Origin: Entomohabitans teleogrylli
GTDB taxonomy: Bacteria > Pseudomonadota > Gammaproteobacteria > Enterobacterales > Enterobacteriaceae
Assembly (NCBI RefSeq): GCF_001484765.1
Contig: NZ_LLXO01000013.1
Span: 124,001-188,000 of the forward strand
Direction: 5' to 3'
DNA: 64,000 nucleotides
Positions 8,209-18,674 of this stretch are shown one piece after another. The number at the start of each line of letters is the position of its first letter. Positions within the stretch are counted from its first letter, which is position 1. A program made the translations under genes and the position numbers. The notes under the pieces were generated by a model. It saw only the letters and a program-made list of their open reading frames with translations. It was not told the origin of the DNA and ran no database searches.

Positions 8209-8930
8209 GATGTTTCTCCCTGTGAAGTGGTGGTGTCAGTTTTCTTTCCCGGGGCGACGCTTAGCCACAGCCGCATCAGGTTGGCGCCAACGATTTTCAT
8301 GATAAACATCACGGCGATACAGGCGCCGATGGAGGTGGGAACCACTGTGGAGCCATCGACGGCGATAAGGGTAAAGATAATGGCACCGGAGGAGAAAAAG
8401 TTGGTAATCATGGCGCCGGCGGAAAACTGGAACATGGCGAAAATGTCTTTTTCTTTTTCGCTAATCACATTCTCATCGGCAAGATTGCGGGTCAGGGAAG
8501 CGCCGACATCGGTGCTTTGCAGGCTGCCGATCAGAGCCAGTCCGGTGGCGCCGGGGATACCCATCAGCGGACGCAGCAGTGGCGTCAGTAGTTTGCGCGC
8601 CGCCCGCAGCGCGCCATAGTGCTCCAGGACATTAATCATCCCGAGGGCAAACATTACCGCCGGAATCAAGCCCAGGGCGAACAGAAAACCGTCCATGGCG
8701 CCGTGGCCGCCCGCACCGCGGAAAGCGCTGAAGGCGGTTTCCAGCTGGCCGTCGTTGGTACTGACTTTACTGACTACTTTCCCGAAGGCGCCGTTAAGGG
8801 TGGTGAAATCAAAAACGCCGTACCATTCTTTGCCGCCTAACAGGCCGGAAAAAAAGACTGCGGCAAATGCCAGTGAAAACCAGGCGCCGGGGCCGACTTT
8901 CTCCTGACGGGGGGTTAATGGATTATCCAT
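8205..8930 (-). CDS. YjiH-family membrane protein (nucleoside-recognition/gate domain)
   Basis: 241 residues. The N-terminal part has a hydrophobic segment (SLAFAAVFFSGLLGG), then a nucleoside-recognition-type domain with IPAVMFALGMI, LTPLLRPLMGIPGATGLALIGSLQSTDVGAS and two more membrane segments. This is the layout of E. coli YjiH. It is the first gene of the minus-strand operon; AGGAGA lies about 10 bases before the ATG. Operon order YjiH-YjiG-peptidase parallels yjiH-yjiG-iadA in E. coli, but with an unrelated peptidase family in third place. Confidence 0.83.
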   Translation of the reverse strand: MDNPLTPRQEKVGPGAWFSLAFAAVFFSGLLGGKEWYGVFDFTTLNGAFGKVVSKVSTNDGQLETAFSAFRGAGGHGAMDGFLFALGLIPAVMFALGMINVLEHYGALRAARKLLTPLLRPLMGIPGATGLALIGSLQSTDVGASLTRNLADENVISEKEKDIFAMFQFSAGAMITNFFSSGAIIFTLIAVDGSTVVPTSIGACIAVMFIMKIVGANLMRLWLSVAPGKKTDTTTSQGETS

Positions 8931-9205
8931 TTTTTATAATCTCCTGAGTGATTGAACTTCCAGAGGGATAAAATATTTTGATGGTTATGGCGCGGGAAAA
9001 GATGATGAAAATCAAAGGTGATACCGGGCCAGGATGCCGCGATTGGGTTATGTGATACAGGTCGTTAAAAATTTTAGAAAACTCTTAAGTAAGCATAGCG
9101 TGCTAATTTTTTGTGGTGAAAAAATGACCTGTTCAGGAGAAAAATAAGAAAAAGAAAATCGCTGATAGATGAATGCGCTATTGACTTAGCGTCGCCGTAG
9201 CGGCG
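8931..9205. promoter_or_regulatory. Intergenic region upstream of the YjiH/YjiG/M20 operon
   Basis: About 275 bases with no gene. They should hold the promoter of the minus-strand operon. The middle is AT-rich (about 9060-9160). I saw no convincing palindromic operator or hexamer pair; the pta terminator closes it on the right. Confidence 0.4.
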
Positions 9206-9241
9206 AAAAAAATGCCGGCGCAGTTGGCACTGGCCGGCATT
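9206..9241 (-). terminator. Rho-independent terminator after pta
   Basis: Read on the minus strand: arms AATGCCGGC and GCCGGCATT (9233-9241 and 9211-9219) with a 13-base loop, then a run of seven T (9206-9212). It lies 20 bases past the pta stop codon. It is a textbook intrinsic terminator for ackA-pta. Confidence 0.9.
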
Positions 9242-9261
9242 GATGACCAGCTAAAACCCGC

Positions 9262-11400
9262 TTACATCTGGGTCGCCTGAATCGCGGTCAGCGCAATGGT
9301 GTAGACAATATCGTCTACCAGCGCGCCGCGGGACAGATCGTTCACCGGCTTACGCATGCCCTGTAGCATCGGCCCGATGGAGATCAGGTCGGCGGAACGC
9401 TGTACCGCTTTGTAAGTGGTGTTGCCGGTGTTGAGATCCGGGAAGATAAACACCGTGGCGCGACCGGCAACCGGTGAGTCCGGCGCTTTGGATTTCGCCA
9501 CATCAGCCATCACCGCGGCGTCGTACTGCAGTGGGCCGTCGATCATCAGATCCGGACGTTTCTCCTGGGCCAGACGGGTGGCTTCACGCACTTTCTCGAC
9601 GTCACTACCCGCGCCGGAGGTACCGGTGGAGTAGGAAAGCATCGCCACGCGCGGCTCAATGCCGAACGCTGCCGCGGAATCCGCTGACTGAATGGCGATT
9701 TCCGCCAGTTGCTCCGAGGTCGGATCCGGATTGATGGCGCAGTCGCCGTACACGTAAACCTGTTCCGGCAGCAGCATAAAGAACACCGAGGAGACCAGCG
9801 AACTGCCGGGGGCGGTTTTGATCAACTGCAGCGGCGGGCGAATAGTGTTGGCCGTGGTATGAACCGCGCCGGACACCAGACCGTCCACTTCGTCCTGCTC
9901 CAGCATCAGGGTGCCGAGCACCACATTGTCTTCCAGCTGTTCGCGGGCGACGGTTTCGGTCATGCCCTTGTTTTTACGCAGTTCGACCAGGCGGGCAACG
10001 TAGCTTTCACGCACCACTTCCGGGTCGACGATTTCGATACCGGTACCCAGTTCAACACCCTGGGCCGCCGCAACGCGGGTGATCTCGTCCGGGTTGCCGA
10101 GCAGCACACAGGTTGCGATACCGCGCTCGGCGCAGATCGCCGCCGCCTTGACGGTACGCGGCTCGTCGCCTTCCGGCAGCACTACGCGTTTGCCGGCTTT
10201 GCGCGCCAGTTCGGTCAACTGGTAGCGGAATGCCGGCGGAGACAGGCGGCGACTGCGTTCGGAAGAGGCGGACAGCGAGTCGATCCATTCGCTGTTGATG
10301 TAGCCGGCCACATACTCCTGCACCTTCTCAATACGCTCGTGGTCGTCCACCGGGACTTCCAGATTAAAGCTCTGCAGGCTCAGAGAGGTTTGCCAGGTGT
10401 TGGTATTGACCATAAATAACGGCAGGCCGGTGGCGAAAGCGCGTTCGCACAGTTTACCGATACGGGCATCCATTTCGTAACCGCCGGTCAGCAGAATGGC
10501 GCCGATCTCCACGCCGTTCATGGCGGCGAGGCAGGCGGCGACCAGTACGTCAGGGCGGTCGGCGGAGGTCACCAGCAGGGAACCCGGGCGGAAATGCTCC
10601 AGCATGTGCGGGATGCTGCGCGCGCAGAAGGTCACGGATTTGACGCGGCGGGTTTTGATATCACCTTCGTTAACCACGGTGGCTTTCAGGTGGTGAGCCA
10701 TATCGATAGCGCGGGTGGCAATCAGATCGAAGCTCCACGGAATACAGCCCAGCAGCGGCAGCGGACTGGCCTGCTGCAGCTTCTGCGGATCGATGTTGAC
10801 CACTTTGGCTTTCGAAGAGTCATCGAAGATCTCCGACAGATCCGGGCGAGTACGGCCCTGCTCGTCTACCGGCGCGTTCAGCTTATTGATGATAACGCCG
10901 GTGATATTGGCGTTTTTAGCGCCGCCGAAGCTGCTGCGGGTCAGTTCAATACGTTCTTTGAGCTGTTCCGGCGTATCGGTGCCCTGGGACATCACAAAAA
11001 CGATTTCCGCGTTCAGCGTTTTGGCGATTTCGAAGTTCAGGGACTGGGCAAACTGATGTTTACGGGTTGGCACCAGGCCTTCCACCAGCACCACTTCGGC
11101 GTCTTTGGTGTTTTCATGGTAGCGAGCGATGATCTCTTCCATCAGCACATCTTTTTGATTGCTGGACAGCAGAGATTCGACGTGGCTCATCTTCAGCGGC
11201 TCTGCGGCGGGCAGGGAAGAGTTGTTGCGCACGATAGTGGTCGTCTGATCTGGCGCATCGCCGCCGGAGCGCGGCTGGGCGATGGGCTTAAAGACGCTCA
11301 GGCGAACGCCTTTACGTTCCATAGCGCGGATAACCCCGAGGCTGACGCTGGTCAGACCGACGCTGGTTCCGGTAGGAATGAGCATAATTGTACGGGACAC
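9262..11400 (-). CDS. pta: Pta, phosphate acetyltransferase
   Basis: 712 residues (E. coli 714). It converts acetyl-CoA and phosphate to acetyl phosphate in the cytoplasm; with AckA it makes acetate and ATP and sets the acetyl-phosphate pool. The N-terminal regulatory domain starts with the P-loop-like [19 protein letters not shown]-type middle domain spans about 220-340. The catalytic PTA_PTB domain covers about 390-710 ([29 protein letters not shown]). It is downstream of ackA with an 82-base spacer containing a hairpin at 11454-11476, so it can be read from the ackA promoter with partial attenuation. The strong terminator at 9206-9241 ends the unit. Confidence 0.97.
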   Translation of the reverse strand: MSRTIMLIPTGTSVGLTSVSLGVIRAMERKGVRLSVFKPIAQPRSGGDAPDQTTTIVRNNSSLPAAEPLKMSHVESLLSSNQKDVLMEEIIARYHENTKDAEVVLVEGLVPTRKHQFAQSLNFEIAKTLNAEIVFVMSQGTDTPEQLKERIELTRSSFGGAKNANITGVIINKLNAPVDEQGRTRPDLSEIFDDSSKAKVVNIDPQKLQQASPLPLLGCIPWSFDLIATRAIDMAHHLKATVVNEGDIKTRRVKSVTFCARSIPHMLEHFRPGSLLVTSADRPDVLVAACLAAMNGVEIGAILLTGGYEMDARIGKLCERAFATGLPLFMVNTNTWQTSLSLQSFNLEVPVDDHERIEKVQEYVAGYINSEWIDSLSASSERSRRLSPPAFRYQLTELARKAGKRVVLPEGDEPRTVKAAAICAERGIATCVLLGNPDEITRVAAAQGVELGTGIEIVDPEVVRESYVARLVELRKNKGMTETVAREQLEDNVVLGTLMLEQDEVDGLVSGAVHTTANTIRPPLQLIKTAPGSSLVSSVFFMLLPEQVYVYGDCAINPDPTSEQLAEIAIQSADSAAAFGIEPRVAMLSYSTGTSGAGSDVEKVREATRLAQEKRPDLMIDGPLQYDAAVMADVAKSKAPDSPVAGRATVFIFPDLNTGNTTYKAVQRSADLISIGPMLQGMRKPVNDLSRGALVDDIVYTIALTAIQATQM

Positions 11401-11443
11401 GATGTAACCTCTCTCGTTAACGTCAGAACGGTTTCTGGCGTGA

Positions 11444-11476
11444 CGTAAAACAACACCGCCAGCGAGGCTGGCGGTG
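11444..11476 (-). terminator. Hairpin in the ackA-pta spacer (attenuator-like)
   Basis: CACCGCCAGC / GCTGGCGGTG (11454-11463 and 11467-11476) is a perfect 10-base stem with a GAG loop. On the minus strand it is followed by TTGTTTTA. It lies seven bases after the ackA stop, so it may terminate part of the transcripts before pta or protect the ackA mRNA. Confidence 0.7.
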
Positions 11477-11482
11477 GAGAAA

Positions 11483-12685
11483 TCAGGCCGTCAGGCGGGA
11501 TGCGTCCTGAGCGATAACCAGCTCTTCGTTGGTCGGAATGACCATGGCGAGGGTGGTGCCTTCCTTGTTGATAAAGCCGGACTTGCCGAAACGGGCGGCG
11601 AGGTTACGTTCATGGTCGACGTCAAAGCCGAGCACGCCCAGTTTGTCCAGCGTCAGCTCGCGCACCATGGCGGCGTTTTCACCGATTCCGCCGGTGAACA
11701 CGATACCGTCAAGGCGGCCATCCATCAGCGCGGTGTAGGAGCCGATGTATTTGGCCAGACGGTGACAGTAAACATCCATCGCACGCTTCGCGTCGGCTTT
11801 GTCGTGGTAGTTATCTTCCACATAGCGGCAGTCGCTGGTCACTTCGGTCAGCCCCTGCAGACCGGACTCTTTGGTCAGCAGCTTGTTGATCGCGTCAACG
11901 CTCATGCCCAGAGTATCGTGCAGATGGAAAATAATCGCCGGGTCGAGATCGCCGGAGCGGGTACCCATCACCAGACCTTCCAGCGGGGTCAGACCCATAG
12001 AAGTATCGACGCACTGGCCGTTACGGATAGCGGAAACCGAACCGCCGTTGCCCAGATGGCAGGTGATGATGTTAACCTCTTCCACCGGCTTGTTGAGCAT
12101 TTTGGCCGCTTCCTGGGTCACATAGTAGTGGCTGGTGCCGTGGAAGCCATAGCGACGGATACCGTGTTCTTTATACAGTTTGTACGGCAGGGCATAGAGG
12201 TAAGATTCTTCCGGCATGGTCTGGTGGAACGCGGTGTCAAATACCGCCACGTTTTTGGTGGCCAACTGCGGGAATGATTTCAGCGCTTCATCAATACCGA
12301 TCAGATGCGCCGGGTTGTGCAGCGGAGCGAACGGCGCCGCGTCTTTAATACCCTGAATGACCGACTCATCGATAACCACCGAGCGGGTGTATTTCTCACC
12401 GCCGTGAACAATACGATGGCCGATAGCCGTCAGTTGAGCAGACAACGCCGGTTTCTGTGCCAGGATCTTATTAACGATGAAGTTCAGGGCTTCACTGTGG
12501 GCTGCGCCGGCGCCCAGTGCGGCTTCTTCTTTGTTGCCGTCCATTTTCCACTTAATGCGCGCTTCCGGCAGGTGGAAACATTCGGCTAAACCAGAAAGGT
12601 ACTCGTCACCGTTTACTGCATCGATAATAGCGAATTTCAGTGAGGAGCTACCGCAGTTCAGAACCAGTACTAACTTACTCGACAT
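11483..12685 (-). CDS. ackA: AckA, acetate kinase
   Basis: 400 residues, the E. coli length. It makes acetate and ATP from acetyl phosphate and ADP, reversibly. ASKHA-fold signatures are present: [11 protein letters not shown] at the N terminus, [11 protein letters not shown] near 90, FHGTSHYYV near 180, [12 protein letters not shown] near 209 and [10 protein letters not shown] near 328. It is the promoter-proximal gene of ackA-pta. Its upstream region (12686-13024) holds two hairpins at 12734-12758 and 12772-12803 that would fall in the mRNA leader if transcription starts beyond them. Confidence 0.97.
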   Translation of the reverse strand: MSSKLVLVLNCGSSSLKFAIIDAVNGDEYLSGLAECFHLPEARIKWKMDGNKEEAALGAGAAHSEALNFIVNKILAQKPALSAQLTAIGHRIVHGGEKYTRSVVIDESVIQGIKDAAPFAPLHNPAHLIGIDEALKSFPQLATKNVAVFDTAFHQTMPEESYLYALPYKLYKEHGIRRYGFHGTSHYYVTQEAAKMLNKPVEEVNIITCHLGNGGSVSAIRNGQCVDTSMGLTPLEGLVMGTRSGDLDPAIIFHLHDTLGMSVDAINKLLTKESGLQGLTEVTSDCRYVEDNYHDKADAKRAMDVYCHRLAKYIGSYTALMDGRLDGIVFTGGIGENAAMVRELTLDKLGVLGFDVDHERNLAARFGKSGFINKEGTTLAMVIPTNEELVIAQDASRLTA

Positions 12686-13024
12686 GGAAGTACCTATTTT
12701 TGATACGTGGCTAAAAAAACGTCAGTTAGTCTTTCAGCGTAGCGCATGATGACGCTGACATTTATGATTAACATCATCCCTGAACTGCTTTTCAGGCATG
12801 ATGTAAGAAATACTCATGAGTTTACGCCATTTTGTGTGAATTTCAGACAGCGGCGTTATATGCGATAATTTGACGGCGCATAGATCTTCGGCTACGACCA
12901 TCTTTTGGCTGGCACAGGATACCCGATCGAGGGCCGCCGTGACAAAATATTTTGAACGTTGTTATCAGTAGTTGTTATCTTGCACAAAAATTTTATTTTT
13001 TATATGTGAAGTTGAGGTAAAGCC
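12686..13024. promoter_or_regulatory. Divergent promoter region between ackA and yfbV
   Basis: A 339-base gap that must serve ackA (minus) and yfbV (plus). Two stem-loops stand out: TCAGCGT/ACGCTGA (12734-12740 and 12752-12758), and CATCAT-C-CCTGAA paired with TTCAGG-CATGATG (12772-12784 and 12791-12803). Both fall on the ackA side. I could not place promoter hexamers with confidence. Confidence 0.5.
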
Positions 13025-13480
13025 ATGTCGAACTCCCCTGAAGCGCCAGTAAGCTGGTTTAGTCTGTTTCGCAGAGGGCAGCATTACGCGAAGACGTGGC
13101 CGATGGAAAAACAGCTGGCCCCGGTATTTATCGAAAATCGCATTATCCGCGCCACCCGTTTCGCTATCCGCTTTATGCCGCCGGTCGCGGTTTTCACTTT
13201 AACCTGGCAGATTGCGCTGGGCGGCCAGCTCGGGCCGGCGGTGGCGACGGCGCTGTTTGCCGTCAGTTTGCCGATGCAGGGGCTGTGGTGGTTGGGTAAA
13301 CGTTCCGTCACGCCGCTGCCGCCTTCGGTGCTGCAGTGGTTTTATGATGTGCGTAGTAAACTGCAGGAGGCAGGCCAGGCGCTGGCGCCGCTGGAGCGCA
13401 AGCCGGATTACCAGGCGCTGGCGGATACGCTGAAGAAAGCCTTCCGGCAACTGGATAAAACGTTTCTCGACGATTTGTGA
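13025..13480 (+). CDS. yfbV: YfbV, UPF0208 inner-membrane protein
   Basis: 151 residues, matching E. coli YfbV in length and in the two central membrane segments (about 45-95, with [32 protein letters not shown]). The N-terminal region [23 protein letters not shown] and the C-terminal amphipathic part are cytoplasmic. In E. coli YfbV has been linked to keeping the Ter macrodomain separate from the rest of the chromosome; the mechanism is not settled. AGGT lies about nine bases before the ATG. It is divergent from ackA, as in E. coli. Confidence 0.93.
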   Translation: MSNSPEAPVSWFSLFRRGQHYAKTWPMEKQLAPVFIENRIIRATRFAIRFMPPVAVFTLTWQIALGGQLGPAVATALFAVSLPMQGLWWLGKRSVTPLPPSVLQWFYDVRSKLQEAGQALAPLERKPDYQALADTLKKAFRQLDKTFLDDL

Positions 13481-13595
13481 GTTCAGCCGATGGCGGCGTC
13501 AGGCAACGCTATTCGCCTCTGATGAGATGCTAACCGGCCGCCAGCCCGCTTGAAGGATCCCCTGTATAAAAGGCATAGTGAAGGCAATTGATTGA

Positions 13596-14150
<555 letters not shown>

Positions 14151-14163
14151 GGCGGGGGCAGCC

Positions 14164-14823
14164 GTGAAGTGTAAAGGTTTTTTATTCGATCTCGACGGGA
14201 CGCTGGTCGACTCGCTGCCGGTGGTGGAGCGCGCCTGGCGCCAGTTCGCCGATCGGCACGCAATCTCCCATGATGAGCTGCTGGCATTTATCCACGGTAA
14301 ACAGGCGATAACCTCAATTCGCCATTTTCTTGCCGGTCAGTCCGAAGAGGCTATCCAGCGCGAGTTTCTGGCGCTGGAGAAAGTGGAATCAGAGGATACC
14401 GACGGTATTACCGCGCTCCCGGGCGCTATTGCACTGCTCGAAACGCTCAACAGTATTGGGGTGCCGTGGGCGATTGTGACCTCGGGTTCTGTGCCCGTGG
14501 CGACCGCGCGCCGCCGCGTCGCTAATCTGCCGATGCCGGAAGTGCTGGTCACCGCCGAGCGCGTTCAGCGCGGTAAGCCGGAGCCGGACGCTTATCTGTT
14601 GGGCGCCGAACTGCTGGGGCTCAGTCCGCAGGAGTGCGTGGTGGTGGAGGATGCGCCGGCAGGCGTCGCCTCCGGTCTTGCCGCCGGGTGCCGCGTCATC
14701 GCGGTTAATGCGCCCGCGGATACCCCACAGCTTGATAAGGTCGATCTGGTGATCAAACGGCTGGATGAACTGGCGGTTCAAAAATCAGCGAACGGGGATG
14801 TCATCATCACTAAAAATCGCTAA
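14164..14823 (+). CDS. hxpA: HxpA (YfbT), HAD-family sugar phosphatase
   Basis: 219 residues (E. coli 216). HAD motif I is FDLDGTLVDS near residues 7-16, with both catalytic aspartates. Motif II is VTSGS near 105, motif III is K in RGKPEPDAY near 139, and motif IV is VVVEDAPAGV near 163. E. coli HxpA dephosphorylates sugar phosphates and sugar-alcohol phosphates. The start is GTG at 14164, in line with the conserved KCKGFLFDLDG and a G-rich ribosome-binding site at 14152-14158; an in-frame ATG at 14122 would overlap yfbU. A terminator follows at 14835-14859. Confidence 0.92.
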   Translation: MKCKGFLFDLDGTLVDSLPVVERAWRQFADRHAISHDELLAFIHGKQAITSIRHFLAGQSEEAIQREFLALEKVESEDTDGITALPGAIALLETLNSIGVPWAIVTSGSVPVATARRRVANLPMPEVLVTAERVQRGKPEPDAYLLGAELLGLSPQECVVVEDAPAGVASGLAAGCRVIAVNAPADTPQLDKVDLVIKRLDELAVQKSANGDVIITKNR

Positions 14824-14834
14824 TCTCATGATTT

Positions 14835-14859
14835 AGCCCTGCATTGTCAGGGCTTTTTT
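14835..14859 (+). terminator. Rho-independent terminator after hxpA
   Basis: Seven-base arms AGCCCTG/CAGGGCT with the loop CATTGT, followed by six T; 11 bases after the hxpA stop. Confidence 0.9.
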
Positions 14860-14903
14860 ATGGCATCCTCCTCCTTACCCGTCATCTTAATCAAGGAAGC
14901 GTT

Positions 14904-16736
14904 GTGAACCGTGAACTGATCTGGGTGCTTACCCTGCTGCTCATTGCCGTGGTGTTATTCGCAACCAACAAAATGCGCATGGATGTCGTCGCACTGTTGG
15001 TGATCCTTGCTTTTGTGCTCAGCGGAACGCTGACGGTGAATGAAGCGTTTTCCGGTTTCAGCGATCCAAACGTTATTCTGATTGCCGCGCTATTTATCAT
15101 CGGCGATGGTCTGGTGCGTACCGGCGTGGCCACTAAACTCGGGGCCTGGCTGGTGAGGGTGGCGGGCAGCAGTGAAGTTAAAATGCTGGTGCTGCTGATG
15201 GTGACGGTGGCCGGGCTGGGGGCGTTTATGAGTTCCACCGGGGTGGTGGCTATCTTTATTCCGGTGGTGCTTAGCGTATGCGCGCGCATGAAAACCTCTC
15301 CTTCACGTCTGATGATGCCGCTCAGCTTTGCCGGCCTTATCAGCGGGATGATGACGCTGGTGGCGACGCCGCCGAACCTGGTGGTCAGCAGCGAGCTGGT
15401 GCGCGAAGGGTTAAATGGTTTTTCTTTCTTTAGCGTTACGCCGATCGGGCTGATTATTCTGGTGTTGGGCATCGGCTATATGCTGGTGGCGCGCTATGCC
15501 CTGAAGGGCCAGGACGATATGGCCGGTAAGCAGGGGTGGCGGCGCAGTACCTTCCGGGATCTGATTAAAACCTATCGTCTGGCGGGCAGGGCGCGACGCC
15601 TGGCGATTCGCCCGGGTTCGCCGATGGTTGGGCGTCGTCTGGACGATCTGAAGCTGCGCGAGCGTTATGGCGCCTATGTTATTGGGGTTGAGCGCTGGCG
15701 CCGCTTCCGTAAGGTTATCGTCAATGTTAATGGGGTGACCGAATTCCGCGCCCGGGATGTGTTGCTGATCGATATGTCCGCCTCCGACGTGGATCTGCGC
15801 CAGTTCTGTAGCGAGCAGATGCTTGAGCCAATGGTGCTGCGCGGCGAGTATTTCTCCGAGCAGGCGCTGGACGTGGGAATGGCGGAAGTGGCGCTGATCC
15901 CTGAGTCGGAACTGACGGGTAAAACGCTGCGACAAATCGGTTTTCGTAGCCGCTATGGTTTGAACGTGGTGGGAATGAAGCGTAATGGCGAAGCCATCTC
16001 CGGGGCGCTGGCGGATGAGCCGGTTTTGCTGGGCGATATCCTGCTGGTGGTTGGTGACTGGAAACTGATCAGCCAGTTAGGGCAAAAGAACAGCGATTTT
16101 CTGGTGATGAACCTGCCGGTGGAGGAGGGGGAAGCCTCGCCGGCCCACAGCCAGGCGCCGCACGCCATTTTCTGCCTGGCGCTGATGGTGGCGCTGATGC
16201 TCACCGATGAGATCCCCAATGCTATTGCCGCGATTATCGCCTGCCTGCTGATGGGTAAATTCCGCTGCGTCAGCGTGGAGAGCGCCTATAAGGCTATCCA
16301 CTGGCCAAGCATTATTTTGATTGTCGGGATGATGCCTTTTGCGCTGGCACTGCAGAAAACCGGCGGGGTCGATTTAATTGTGCGTGGGCTGATGGATGTG
16401 GGCGGCGGACATGGACCGTACATCATGATGGTCTGTCTGTTTGTACTATGCGCCACTATCGGGCTGTTTATCTCTAATACCGCGACGGCGGTGCTGATGG
16501 CGCCGATCGCGCTGGCGACGGCGAAAACCATGGGGGTATCCCCGTATCCCTTCGCGATGATTATCGCGATGGCGGCTTCGGCGGCATTTATGACGCCGGT
16601 GTCGTCACCGGTCAATACCCTGGTGCTGGGGCCTGGTAATTATAAATTCAGCGATTTCGTTAAGATTGGCGTGCCATTTACCATTATTGTGATGGTGGTG
16701 TGCGTGCTGATGGTGCCGCTATTGTTCCCCTTCTGA
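14904..16736 (+). CDS. yfbS: YfbS, DASS-type transporter with two RCK_C (TrkA-C) domains
   Basis: 610 residues from the GTG at 14904, exactly the E. coli length; AAGGAAG lies 5-6 bases upstream. Two blocks of membrane segments flank a cytoplasmic middle region (about 210-400) with two TrkA-C-type domains ([21 protein letters not shown] and [17 protein letters not shown]). The membrane halves carry the ion-transporter-like motifs [25 protein letters not shown] and [30 protein letters not shown]. The family is related to sodium-coupled anion (DASS/CitT) carriers; the substrate of YfbS is unknown. It is convergent with yfbR, with a shared hairpin between them. Confidence 0.92.
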   Translation: MNRELIWVLTLLLIAVVLFATNKMRMDVVALLVILAFVLSGTLTVNEAFSGFSDPNVILIAALFIIGDGLVRTGVATKLGAWLVRVAGSSEVKMLVLLMVTVAGLGAFMSSTGVVAIFIPVVLSVCARMKTSPSRLMMPLSFAGLISGMMTLVATPPNLVVSSELVREGLNGFSFFSVTPIGLIILVLGIGYMLVARYALKGQDDMAGKQGWRRSTFRDLIKTYRLAGRARRLAIRPGSPMVGRRLDDLKLRERYGAYVIGVERWRRFRKVIVNVNGVTEFRARDVLLIDMSASDVDLRQFCSEQMLEPMVLRGEYFSEQALDVGMAEVALIPESELTGKTLRQIGFRSRYGLNVVGMKRNGEAISGALADEPVLLGDILLVVGDWKLISQLGQKNSDFLVMNLPVEEGEASPAHSQAPHAIFCLALMVALMLTDEIPNAIAAIIACLLMGKFRCVSVESAYKAIHWPSIILIVGMMPFALALQKTGGVDLIVRGLMDVGGGHGPYIMMVCLFVLCATIGLFISNTATAVLMAPIALATAKTMGVSPYPFAMIIAMAASAAFMTPVSSPVNTLVLGPGNYKFSDFVKIGVPFTIIVMVVCVLMVPLLFPF

Positions 16737-16749
16737 TCTCTGTCGCCAG

Positions 16750-16778
16750 ACCGCCTCGCGCTGAGGCGGTCCGTTTTA
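16750..16778 (+). terminator. Terminator between convergent yfbS and yfbR
   Basis: ACCGCCTC/GAGGCGGT stem (16750-16757 and 16763-16770) with a five-base loop, then CCGTTTTA on the plus strand. It serves yfbS; the minus-strand yfbR stop lies directly beside it, so it may act in both directions. Confidence 0.75.
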
Positions 16779-17378
16779 TCAGAGCGGCGAATCCTGACTA
16801 ATCTCGTCCAGCGACAGGTGGAAACTGGGTACAAACACGTCCATGAAGTAGTCCATTTCCGGGCTGCGCCGATCGGCCAGGGTTTTTTCCAGCCGGCCTT
16901 TGGCGAGCAGAAATTCGTTATTGCCCGCCGATAATTCCTCAAGACATTTCAGGTACGCGCACAGCGCATCAGCCTGTTTGACGAGCGCTTTTTCATCCTC
17001 GCTGTACTGCTGCTCATCGATCAGCGGTTCAAAAATATCACGCAGCGCATCCGGTATCATCTCGATCAGTTTTTGCTGGGCGATTTTTTCTATCGCTTTG
17101 TATTCATGGGCGATCTGGGTATTAAAATATTTTACCGGCGTGGGTAAATCCCCGGTCAGCACTTCGCTGGCATCGTGGTACATCGCCAGCAGCGCGATAC
17201 GCTCCGGGCTGACGCTACCGTTAAACAGGCGGTTTTTTATCGCCGCCAACGCATGGGCGACCATGGCGACCTGCAGGCTATGCTCGGAAACATTTTCAGT
17301 ACGCACATTGCGCATCAGGGGCCAGCGATTGATCAGTTTCAGACGGGAAAGATGGGCGAAAAAATGGCTCTGATTCAT
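16779..17378 (-). CDS. yfbR: YfbR, 5'-deoxynucleotidase (HD domain)
   Basis: 199 residues, the E. coli length. The enzyme removes phosphate from deoxyribonucleoside 5'-monophosphates in the cytoplasm. The HD-domain metal residues are all in place at the same numbers as in E. coli: H33 (SEHSLQVA), H68 and D69 (MYHDASEV) and D137 (KQADALC). TGDLPTP near 76-82 is the substrate-side loop. It precedes alaA in the chromosome but follows it in transcription, 81 bases downstream. A hairpin at 17427-17451 lies in that gap. Confidence 0.95.
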   Translation of the reverse strand: MNQSHFFAHLSRLKLINRWPLMRNVRTENVSEHSLQVAMVAHALAAIKNRLFNGSVSPERIALLAMYHDASEVLTGDLPTPVKYFNTQIAHEYKAIEKIAQQKLIEMIPDALRDIFEPLIDEQQYSEDEKALVKQADALCAYLKCLEELSAGNNEFLLAKGRLEKTLADRRSPEMDYFMDVFVPSFHLSLDEISQDSPL

Positions 17379-17426
17379 GGTGCACTCTGTTTTTACCGCA
17401 TGGGAAAACTATTGTGCGGCGAGAAG

Positions 17427-17451
17427 GGGGGAAGATGCAAATTCTTCCCCC
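17427..17451 (-). terminator. Hairpin downstream of alaA
   Basis: GGGGGAAGA/TCTTCCCCC, a perfect nine-base stem with a seven-base loop, nine bases past the alaA stop on the minus strand. Only a short pyrimidine stretch follows, so termination may be partial and yfbR may be co-transcribed. Confidence 0.6.
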
Positions 17452-17459
17452 GCAGAGCG

Positions 17460-18674
17460 TTATTGATGGTAACCGGACAGGAAGTTGCCGAATTTACCAA
17501 TTGCGGCTTCCAGATCGTCGAGCCGCGGCAGGGTCACGATACGCACGTGATCCGGCCATGGCCAGTTGAAGGCGGTGCCCTGGACCAGCAGGACTTTTTC
17601 CTGTAGCAGGAAATCCAGCACCATTTTCTGGTCGTCGTGGATATTGAAGCGTTTCGCGTCAATTTTCGGGAACATATACAGCGCGCCCTGGGGTTTCACA
17701 CAGGAAACGCCGGGAATATCGTTAATCAACTCCCAGGCGCGGTTGCGCTGCTCATAAAGACGGCCGCCGGGGATGATGAACTCACTGATACTTTGATATC
17801 CCCCCAGCGCGGTCTGAATGGCGTGCTGAGCGGGAACGTTGGCGCACAGGCGCATTGAGGCGAGCATCTCCAGTCCCTCAATGTAACCTTTGGCGTGTTT
17901 TTTCGGTCCGCTCAGCACCATCCAGCCCTGGCGGAAACCCGCCACGCGGTAAGTTTTCGATAATCCGTTAAAGGTGACGGTCAGCAGATCCGGCGCCAGC
18001 GCGGCGATTGAGTGGTGCTGCGCGTCGTCGTAAAGGATTTTGTCGTAAATTTCGTCGGCGAAAATGATCAGGTTGTGCTGGCGGGCAATTTCCACGATCT
18101 CTTCCAGCAGTTCCCGTGAATACACCGCTCCGGTGGGGTTGTTCGGGTTGATGATGACAATCCCGCGGGTTCTCGGGGTAATTTTGCTGCGGATGTCGTC
18201 AAGGTCCGGGAACCAGCCTGCGGATTCGTCGCACAGGTAATGAACCGGCTTACCGCTCGACAGCGCGACCGCCGCGGTCCACAGCGGGTAGTCCGGCGCC
18301 GGCACCAGCATTTCGTCGCCGCTGTTCAGCAGCGCCTGCATGGACTGTACGATCAGTTCGGAAACGCCGTTGCCGATATAGATGTCTTCCACGGTCACAT
18401 CGCGGATATCCCGGGCCTGGTAGTGCTGCATGATGGCTTTGCGGGCCGAGTAGAGCCCTTTTGAATCACAGTAACCCTGGGCGGTAGGCAGATTGCGGAT
18501 AACGTCCACCAGGATTTCGTCCGGGGCGTCAAAGCCAAACGGCGCCGGGTTGCCGATATTAAGCTTCAGGACTTTATTGCCTTCTTCTTCCAGGCGTTTG
18601 GCCTCTTTCAGTACCGGGCCGCGGATGTCATAACAGACATTGTCGAGCTTGCTGGATTTTTCGATAGGAGACAT
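17460..18674 (-). CDS. alaA: AlaA, glutamate-pyruvate (alanine) aminotransferase
   Basis: 404 residues (E. coli 405). It is a class I/II PLP-dependent aminotransferase that makes alanine from pyruvate with glutamate. Conserved elements are the PLP-contact GNGVSELIVQ near 101, NPNNPTGAVYSREL near 177, DEIYDKILYD near 207 and the Schiff-base lysine K240 in NGLSKTYRVAGFRQGW, with the arginine of VRIVTLPRL near the C terminus. It is divergent from lrhA across a 1.1 kb region, as in E. coli. In E. coli alaA is a Lrp target, but no Lrp site could be assigned here by eye. Confidence 0.95.
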   Translation of the reverse strand: MSPIEKSSKLDNVCYDIRGPVLKEAKRLEEEGNKVLKLNIGNPAPFGFDAPDEILVDVIRNLPTAQGYCDSKGLYSARKAIMQHYQARDIRDVTVEDIYIGNGVSELIVQSMQALLNSGDEMLVPAPDYPLWTAAVALSSGKPVHYLCDESAGWFPDLDDIRSKITPRTRGIVIINPNNPTGAVYSRELLEEIVEIARQHNLIIFADEIYDKILYDDAQHHSIAALAPDLLTVTFNGLSKTYRVAGFRQGWMVLSGPKKHAKGYIEGLEMLASMRLCANVPAQHAIQTALGGYQSISEFIIPGGRLYEQRNRAWELINDIPGVSCVKPQGALYMFPKIDAKRFNIHDDQKMVLDFLLQEKVLLVQGTAFNWPWPDHVRIVTLPRLDDLEAAIGKFGNFLSGYHQ

